NCBI GenBank assembly: GCA_958496175.1
Contig: OY292275.1
Location: 57,613,701 to 57,677,700, forward strand
Source of the DNA: Sisyra terminalis
Taxonomy: Eukaryota; Arthropoda; Insecta; Neuroptera; Sisyridae
DNA length: 64,000 bases
Direction: 5' to 3'
Below the pieces are notes generated by a model. It searched no databases. It was not told where the DNA came from and saw only the letters and a program-made list of their open reading frames with translations. Both the position numbers and the translations under genes were made by a program. Position 1 is the stretch's first letter, and each line of letters begins with the position of its first letter. Positions 57,622-64,000 of the stretch are shown piece after piece.

Positions 57622-58577
57622 TTATTATTTTACGTCTATTTATGTTGGATTTTGAAAGAAAAAAAAACTTCAAAACTTCAAAACTTTGAATAAAAATGAA
57701 ATAGTTACATTTTTCATTGTCCATTAAACTTATTTTACTATTTGTAAAACACAAAATATACCTTTAGTTAGTTTTAAAAGTTATAACAAGTTATATATAT
57801 TTATTTTTTTTACGAAATTCATTCCCGTCCGAATCTGAATGGTTTACTCTGAAAGTATTTGCTTTTATGGCTCGAAATGAAAGAATCTTGCTTTTATTGC
57901 AAAACATTTTGTAAAGTACGATGAAGATAACAATAACGTGGATAATAATCTCGAGTATTGTTCGCTGTTGGCTGCTGGTACTGCGGCTGCCAGTATATAA
58001 TGCACTTCCTTATCATATGTATATAGTATATCTACCTACTCTTTGTACTCCACACAAATCACAATTGTATAATATGTGTGTATGTAGTATGACCCCATCG
58101 AAATTATCGTAGTCGATGATGAAAGTTTCAAAATTATAACCGAATAACTAAACTCATGCTGGCTTTGCTAATTGTTATGGCAACTGCAATTGCATAACGC
58201 AGATCCATTGCAATGATGCAATGGATTAATAAATATACGGGGAGATTATGTCAATGGTTGAATTATAATTTAATTTATTTTGTGGTCTACGTTTAATGAA
58301 ATTAGACGCATAGGTACTAAATATTTCTTCAATTTTTGTAAAAAAAAACAGTAAGAGAAAAATGGTCACAATTTGGTTAATCATAATAACATAATTTTTT
58401 AATTCATTGATTAATTATTCCCATTGGTTTTAGTTTACCTTTGGTTTCGATAACAAACGTAGAACTTGAACAATTTAAATTTCAGCAAAAAAAGTTTGAA
58501 TTTCTCGATCAAAAATGACACACGTAATTGAAATTACAAACCTAATAGCAATAAAAACTTCTTAGAAAAAAAATAAA
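57622..58577. other. AT-rich non-coding stretch
   Basis: A 63-codon plus frame (57921-58112) has no recognised motif. No element ends were found. Confidence 0.35.
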
Positions 58578-58882
58578 AACTCAGGTTGTTTAAGTTTCGC
58601 CTTTATTATTAAATGTTTTATTTTTCTAATTAGCAACGTTTCGTTGCCTATGGCAACTTCATCAGACGTCTTGGATCACAAAAAAAAAATCAGTTTTTTT
58701 TAAAGGCATCTAATAAAATTACATATTGGCACCTATAAATGCCTATCGCAACTTCATCAGGTGTTCTGGACGTTTTTGTGATCTAAGACGCTTGAAGAAG
58801 TTGCAATAGGCAACGAAACGTTGCCAAATTGAAAAATAAAGCACCTAACAATAAAAATGGATCTTAAACAATCTGACTTTTC
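58578..58882. mobile_element. foldback element with hammerhead-like hairpin in each arm
   Basis: The left arm (about 58578-58680) and right arm (about 58777-58882) are inverted copies. GGCAACTTCATCAGACGTCT pairs with AGACGCTTGAAGAAGTTGC, and AACGTTTCGTTGCC pairs with GGCAACGAAACGTT. A third partial repeat, CGCAACTTCATCAGGTGTTC, lies in the centre near 58745. The left arm, read on the minus strand, has a good CTGATGA - stem - GAAAC motif; the right-arm version is mutated (TTGAAGA). AATAAA lies shortly after GAAAC in both. Confidence 0.75.
58638..58665 (-). ncRNA. hammerhead-like hairpin motif
   Basis: Minus strand: CTGATGA (58665-58659), an unpaired A, perfect 6-bp stem GTTGCC-ATA-GGCAAC, then GAAAC (58642-58638) and GTTGC. 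It has the same organisation as the motifs at 31.1, 59.0 and 62.2 kb, but an unrelated stem sequence. Confidence 0.45.
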
Positions 58883-58929
58883 GATAAACTGGTTGTGTCC
58901 ATAATTTACATGATATTATTTATTTTTAG

Positions 58930-59095
58930 TAGGATAGTGGACTTCATATTAATAGTAATTTTTTGAAGAAATCTGTAATACATGTGTTTGTATGGTTTTA
59001 GAAGCCTGATGAAGGTCTAACAAAAGACCGAAACGTGTCGCTAAATTAATAATTAGTATATGAATCTACATCCTTCCATGTCCACTATCCTAATA
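58930..59095. mobile_element. hairpin-ended element with hammerhead-like motif
   Basis: TAGGATAGTGGAC (about 58931-58943) and GTCCACTATCCTA (about 59080-59092) are perfect inverted repeats of 13 bp bounding about 160 bp. Inside, at 59006-59034, lies a well-formed CTGATGA - stem - GAAAC motif. No ORF. Whether the 13-bp repeats are transposon ends or the closing stem of an RNA is unclear. Confidence 0.5.
59006..59034 (+). ncRNA. hammerhead-like hairpin motif
   Basis: Plus strand: CTGATGA (59006-59012), an unpaired A, 5-bp stem GGTCT / AGACC with loop AACAAA, then GAAAC (59030-59034) and GTGTC. This is the cleanest single example in the window; GTC after GAAAC-GT recalls a hammerhead cleavage triplet, but the closing helix that would hold it was not found locally. 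Confidence 0.45.
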
Positions 59096-61118
59096 AAAAT
59101 AAATAATAAATCTGACTTTTCTTCTTTAATTTAATAAAAAAGCTGTGATATTTTTTTAATCTCAAACCCTAAGGAATGAAACAAGGACTATCTTTGGTAA
59201 CTAAAAACCCACACTATTTAACAATTTGTTCAGTTTCATCATATTTGCAATAGTTAGCACATGGAAATGACTCAAATGTTTTAGTATAATTCCACATATT
59301 TTTGAAAACTAATGGTTGTTTGGATTTCTTCAGCCATATTGAGACATCCCTCGACGTCCAGCAATACTTAACATTGCTCCTTTTTCTCAAGAATTGATCA
59401 AAGACCTTGGAAAAATGGAGGACTATTCATTTTTGATTTTCGTGAAAAATATTTTTTTGGAATGGCCTAGCTACGTGGTGGGAAACCTGAAAATCGTATC
59501 ATATATTTTTTTTTATGGGAAATTAAAACTCATTAACATGGGAAGTTAACTATAAATCGTACGTAAACAATAGTTCACATATTTGATATCGCCTGAATAC
59601 TCTATCAATTCGTAGGAAGTAAGTTCCGGAAAAATTTAAGGTATTTTTTTTTCCAATTTTCAAAAAAAAAAAAATGAAATTTTGACCAGAAGCTTATTGG
59701 TTTTGTCTTTTGTTGGCTTTCCAAAGAAAGCATCCTTCAAAATAAAGATACTTTTATGCAGTTACCTTAAGAATGATTCAGCCAAATACATAAATTGTCC
59801 TATATGTTATTCCTTTTTTCTAATTTGAAATAAATACACAATATGTATTGCTTAAGAATTATTATTTATTTTGTTTTATATGAACTCTCTTGCTTTATTA
59901 CCTTCTTTCATCTCTGAGAAAGTCTCATTATTCCTTCGTACCAAAATTTTTGTATTTTGGATAAATTTTGGACAAATAATCTTCGGGTGCGATTTTATTT
60001 GCGATTATATTTGGGCTTAGTACGCAAGATTTAGTATGCAGAATGCGGAAAAACATCCCAATCAAACTGTATGAGCTTTTGTCTTACACTTAATGCTGTA
60101 TGTAATCACGTGCAATCGTGGTGAAAATCGCATCTCCAGAAATAATATTGATCCAAAATTTAGAGTTTTGGAAAGAAGGCATGATGGGACTTCCTGTGAA
60201 ATGAAAGAAGGTAATAGAGCCAAATGGTACCTTATATACCACAATAAATCATATCGAAACAGTAAATATTGTATATTCATTTCATATAAGAACAAGGAAT
60301 GAACTAATGGGACAACCTAAATAATTCGTCAATTTTCAAAAACAAATCCGTCCTTATATACTTATACTGAATTTGAAAAAATATTTTTTCTTATTTTGAA
60401 ATTTAATTGTGGCTATCCTTTTTCATACTGAAAAAAAACGTTTCGCAAAACTACAGACGAATATCTTTTCTCAATAATCATCACAATATTATACCCAATT
60501 TACTGTTATAGTAACCTCTGTAAAAATTTAATAAATGTTGTAGTTATGCAACCCTTTATACATTGATGTTTTGCTTTGCGTCTAACTATTATTTTTTCTT
60601 ATAGGATTACAACTACTGATACGATTTTGGTTCGAATTTTAATATTATTAGAAAAGCTCTAAACTTTAAATTAGCTGACCGAAGCTTATTAACTAAATCT
60701 AAGCTCTTGAGGGTACCTTTTGCTTTACTAGTGAATATGAATTGAGGGTTAAATTATTTTTGACCGTCGTAAAACCCATTTTATTTATTTTGGACCGAAT
60801 CATCCGTAAAATATCCTTTTAGTGGGAAAACGTGTCATTTATTTGTCAATACTTGTTTTGGAATAGCCAAGCAGGATTGGAAGTTTTCCTCGGAAAAATA
60901 TTGGGTCTTCAGAAGGTCGATCTTAGACTTCTAGCATTCCTAGAGCTTGTACTTTGTTTTGTATTGAAAAGTTATTCATTTTGATTTAATTTTCCATTTA
61001 ATTTTATTAAGTATTAATTTTATTTAAATTTATTATGCAAATATTGTCTTTTCCAATTAAATCAAAGATTTATCGCTTTTGATACAAGCACATACGAATA
61101 CTTTAAGGGTAGAGATCT
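59096..61118. other. AT-rich non-coding stretch
   Basis: Two overlapping opposite-strand frames at 60062-60302 have no recognised motif. No repeats with clear ends were seen. Confidence 0.35.
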
Positions 61119-61134
61119 TTAGAAGCGTATAACT

Positions 61135-61933
61135 CAGTGGTGGATTTAGGTTCGATACCGCCCCAGGTCTCATTAGCAACAATCACTTATGATTTATACT
61201 TCTTCTTTCTGGTCTTGGATCGCGGAAAACTTCGATTATATAATCGTAATCGATTTTTCGTACTAATTCAGTTTCAATAGATAATATTGCCAGGACATTA
61301 AGTAAATCTTGGCCCACACTTACATGTTAGTAGCTTTCCCGTTTTTTCAGGGTGCAATAAGATCATTCTTCTGAACAATTTGGTGTTCGGATTCAAAAAT
61401 AGCACAGAGCATTGTCATCTTTAGGGTAACACATCTCGAAAATTCCAAATACTTTCGGATATCTTTAGTATTGAATTTTTAAGAAGATAATGTAAGAGAC
61501 CTACTTCATTATACGAATACTGCCATAACGAAGATTTCTCCTTAATCGTAAGCATACTAGATTGTTTTAGATAAGTACGACGTATTTCGACTACCAAGGT
61601 TCGCATAAAACTTTAAATGTTTTGACAAAAAAGAATTTAGAAATTTAATTTAAAGTTCTACGGTTTTTTAAAAATACCATCATGAGGATCTCTAATTTGT
61701 TCTTAATGTCCCTGGAATACCAGATTTAACAATTGAAAAATGTGATGTAATTGGAAAGTAAATTCTATAAAAAAATGACTGTACTTTACTAAAGATAATC
61801 AATACGTTCATAGTGAAATCAAATTTTTGAATTTAAACTATCCATGAATTCTTCGCCTTTAAAACTTTGCCGCCCTTAAAATCGTGCCGCCCTAGGCCCA
61901 GGCCTCATGGGCCTAGGCGCTAATCCATCACTG
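61135..61933. mobile_element. 799-bp hAT element, perfect 8-bp target duplication
   Basis: The left end is CAGTGGTGGATTTAGGTTCG and the right end, reverse complemented, is CAGTGATGGATTAGCGCCTA, matching at 12 of the first 13 bases. GTATAACT flanks both sides without mismatch (61127-61134 and 61934-61941). The GCCTAGGC-rich ends are typical of this hAT group. The interior has only short frames, so it is non-autonomous. It sits inside the older foldback relic. Confidence 0.88.
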
Positions 61934-62213
61934 GTATAACTTGATAAATATTCATCATTCGAAAAAAATATTTTGTGTCCACATTCATACTTACTAGAAT
62001 TATAATTATGCCGAATATGAGCAAATTTCAGAAACAAAATAAGATTTTTTCGCTGACTTTGAACTGTTATACTGTGTATACAATATATAAGACATATTGC
62101 AGTCCAATTTATGTAGTATAATTTTGTATAATAATATATAAAAATCATACCACAAACATAAATTTGAACAGAAGTTCAAACAAAAATATTCGTGATGTAT
62201 TGCCCTGAAACGT

Positions 62214-62242
62214 ATTTCGATTGCCAAGCAATTCTTCATCAG
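62214..62242 (-). ncRNA. hammerhead-like hairpin motif
   Basis: Minus strand: CTGATGA (62242-62236), an unpaired A, stem GAATTGC-TTG-GCAATC with one bulged base, then GAAA (62218-62215) followed by TACGT. The sequence around it is shared with both arms of the foldback at 45112-45352, so this is a single-arm relative. Confidence 0.4.
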
Positions 62243-62301
62243 TGGTCATCAAGTAGTTTGGATCACTCCATAACTGCTTTCTGATGTTTCACAAAGATCA
62301 C

Positions 62302-62900
62302 AAGGATATAAGGAGTGGGTTTTTTCGATGAAATTAAGCAGAAAATTTTACACAGAATTGTCCTAAACGTAACTGCATAAGAGGAATTTTCATTTAGGGG
62401 CTAGATCCTTGGAAAATCAAAACGGGAAGTTAACGAGGTAAAAATGCATGCATCAATTTAGCCCTGAAATTTATCGTTTTCGAAGGATGACTTTTCCTTA
62501 TAAGGACATATTTCTGAAACAGATTCATAAACAATACCCTCACGTGAGTGGAAACGTGGAAATTTTTTTGTCCTGTGTGCAAAAGGACACTCGCAATATC
62601 GATTTAAAGTTTCAAAAAGTTCATTTTTCAATTGCTAAAAAAGGATATAAGGAGTGGGTTTTTTTCGGTGAAACTAAGCAAAAAATTTTACACAGGATTG
62701 TCCTTAACGTAACTGCATAAAAGGAATTTTCATTTAGGGGCTATATCCTTGGAAAATCAAAACGGGAAGTTAACGAGGTAAAAATGCATGCACCAATTTT
62801 GTCCTGAAATTTATCATTTTCAGGATGGCTTTTCCTTTTAAGAACAAATTTATGAAACGGATTAATAAAAAATACCCTCACGTAAGTGGGAGTGTGAAAA
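62302..62900 (+). repeat. tandem duplication, 339-bp unit, about 1.8 copies
   Basis: AAGGATATAAGGAGTGGGTT occurs at 62302 and 62641. The copies run in parallel through TTTTACACAG, AACGTAACTGCATAA, GAATTTTCATTTAGGGGCTA and AAAACGGGAAGTTAACGAGG to about 62900, where the second is cut off. A 90-codon frame (62448-62720) crosses the unit boundary and is not present in the other copy, so I do not treat it as a gene. Confidence 0.85.
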
Positions 62901-62946
62901 ATTAAGTCACTTTTTTTCGCTGTCCGTTTCACGTGAAATGCCCCAA

Positions 62947-64000
62947 TAAAGAAATTATAGATTTCATCTCTTAAGAAGACCAAACGAATGTTTCGTTATA
63001 CTTTTTTATTAAAGTAGAAAATAGTAATAATTTCACGACCTCTTTGGACAAGGAAGTTTCGCTTCAGAGCTCCAGCATTGTAGAGCACAAAAAAAGGGTA
63101 TAAAAACAACAATTAATTTTACTATAAAGTTGATAAAATTTGCTGTGAAATGGATCGTTTTAGTTGAGTAAATATTTGCTGTCTTCTATATTAGTTTTGC
63201 GCGCTCGCTAGAGCTACAAGTGCAAGTGCATTTTCCATGTAATTACAGTTATTACTTGCAAGTGTCAGTTATATAACTTTCATTAGAGTGAAAGCCTTCT
63301 TTCTGAAAGACAATTTCCAGCAATTTGCCCCAATGGCAATGGTTGCATGTGGCTGTATGTTTCAGCACACTGCAAGCATTTTATTAAAGGGCACAATGTA
63401 ATATGGGGAAGATGCGACGATAACGTGCAAGTTTACATGCACCCACGTATTTTATTTGACTGGGACAAACAAGAAACGAAACTGCACTCAAGTTAGTAAT
63501 GTTTGTTTTCGGAGAGTTGTAAACCTACTGTATGTAAGTAGAGCAAATATCCACATAGTGCATGTTGCGTTTTTCTTCGGCCGAGACAGCAAATACGTCG
63601 TTATGGTCGACAACGTATCATATTATAGCCGACCCGTGCTTTATTTGGCGAGTTGAGGTCCTTTTCAATTACAAACAAGGTTTTCCCACTGCTCACCACA
63701 ATATCCGGTCTTTTTGTCAACTGTGAAATAAAATTGCATTTTCCATCGCGACTCTATCGAACTAGAAGCAAAAGTGAACGCTTGCTCGATATTGAATATC
63801 GTTTATGAGAAAAGTAATGAATTCTTTAATATAAAATGATAAAATAGCGAATGTATTATGTAGTGCATTATTCTTCAAGATGCTTAACTCGCTATAGAAT
63901 ATAGAAGCAGAATAAGCTATTGATAGTTTATGGATATATCTTATCAAATTGAATACATTGAAAAGTGTTCTTTTCTTGAGAGCAGTGGCGTGCATTACAT
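62947..64000. other. stretch without assigned gene, slightly less AT-rich
   Basis: From about 63180 to 63660 the sequence has normal G+C content and patches such as TTTTGCGCGCTCGCTAGAGC and CGGCCGAGACAGCAAATACG. A 66-codon plus frame at 63456-63656 is not recognisable and lacks splice support. This may be conserved non-coding or untranslated host sequence. Confidence 0.3.

Larger units (their letters stand above)
61119..62946 (-). mobile_element. damaged copy of the TTTCACGTGAAA foldback family
   Basis: TTTAGAAGCGTAT (about 61118), ATTCATCATTCGAAAAAAAT (61953), CCACATTCATACTTACTAGA (61979) and ATGAGCAAATTTCAGAAA (62016) match the right arm of the foldback at 30064-30941 in order. The terminus CCGTTTCACGTGAAATGCCC at about 62925-62944 matches its outer end. 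The arm is interrupted by a hAT element (61135-61933) and by about 860 bp between 62040 and 62900 that includes a hairpin repeat and a tandem duplication. No left arm was found. Confidence 0.6.

Noticed and set aside
60062..60302. overlapping open frames on both strands
   Set aside because: The two frames overlap almost completely on opposite strands and neither has recognisable features; likely chance.
62448..62720. 90-codon plus-strand open frame
   Set aside because: It crosses the junction of a 339-bp tandem duplication and is not kept in the second unit.

Overview
This is a strongly AT-rich eukaryotic window. The repeat content (Jockey-clade LINE relics, Helitrons with TC...CTAG ends, hAT copies with 8-bp target duplications, foldback elements, a tRNA-derived SINE) points to an insect or other arthropod nuclear genome; I cannot name the order. 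No complete protein-coding host gene is visible. Every long recognisable protein match is a broken transposon gene, and the long gene-poor intervals look like intron or intergenic DNA.

Layout. 1-14 kb: two or three small candidate host exons (728-812 minus, 1278-1368 plus, 14042-14082 minus), tandem repeats at 3.2-5.6 kb, a non-autonomous Helitron at 8.3-9.3 kb, and a 1.1-kb inverted-repeat element at 12.5-13.6 kb flanked by an unusual 68-bp direct duplication. 14-28 kb: a 5'-truncated Jockey LINE, a 0.94-kb near-palindrome, a TTAA-flanked inverted-repeat element, a small hAT element, a transposase-like relic and two tandem arrays (about 250 bp x 4 and about 240 bp x 7). 28-39 kb: a 395-bp tandem array interrupted by two foldback elements, a 750-bp direct duplication carrying a decayed unidentified coding sequence, a LINE endonuclease relic and one unidentified minus-strand reading frame. 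39-43 kb: a Helitron with plausible ends, a decayed helicase gene on the opposite strand, and a second Helitron nested inside. 44-54 kb: several decayed Jockey reverse transcriptase pieces, two adjacent hAT MITEs that share one target site, two hAT copies with a broken transposase, and an inverted MITE pair. 54-64 kb: a SINE, a 75-bp minisatellite, a DNA transposon carrying a broken arthropod-type ORF, foldback elements, and a further hAT element nested in a foldback relic.

The genes do not form a pathway; the relationships are nested insertions. The most notable recurring signal is a hairpin motif of the form CTGATGA - stem - GAAA(C). It occurs at five well-preserved and several degraded sites, mostly inside foldback elements, and resembles a hammerhead ribozyme core but with one extra nucleotide. 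No prokaryotic features, CRISPR arrays, rRNA genes or convincing functional tRNA genes were seen.
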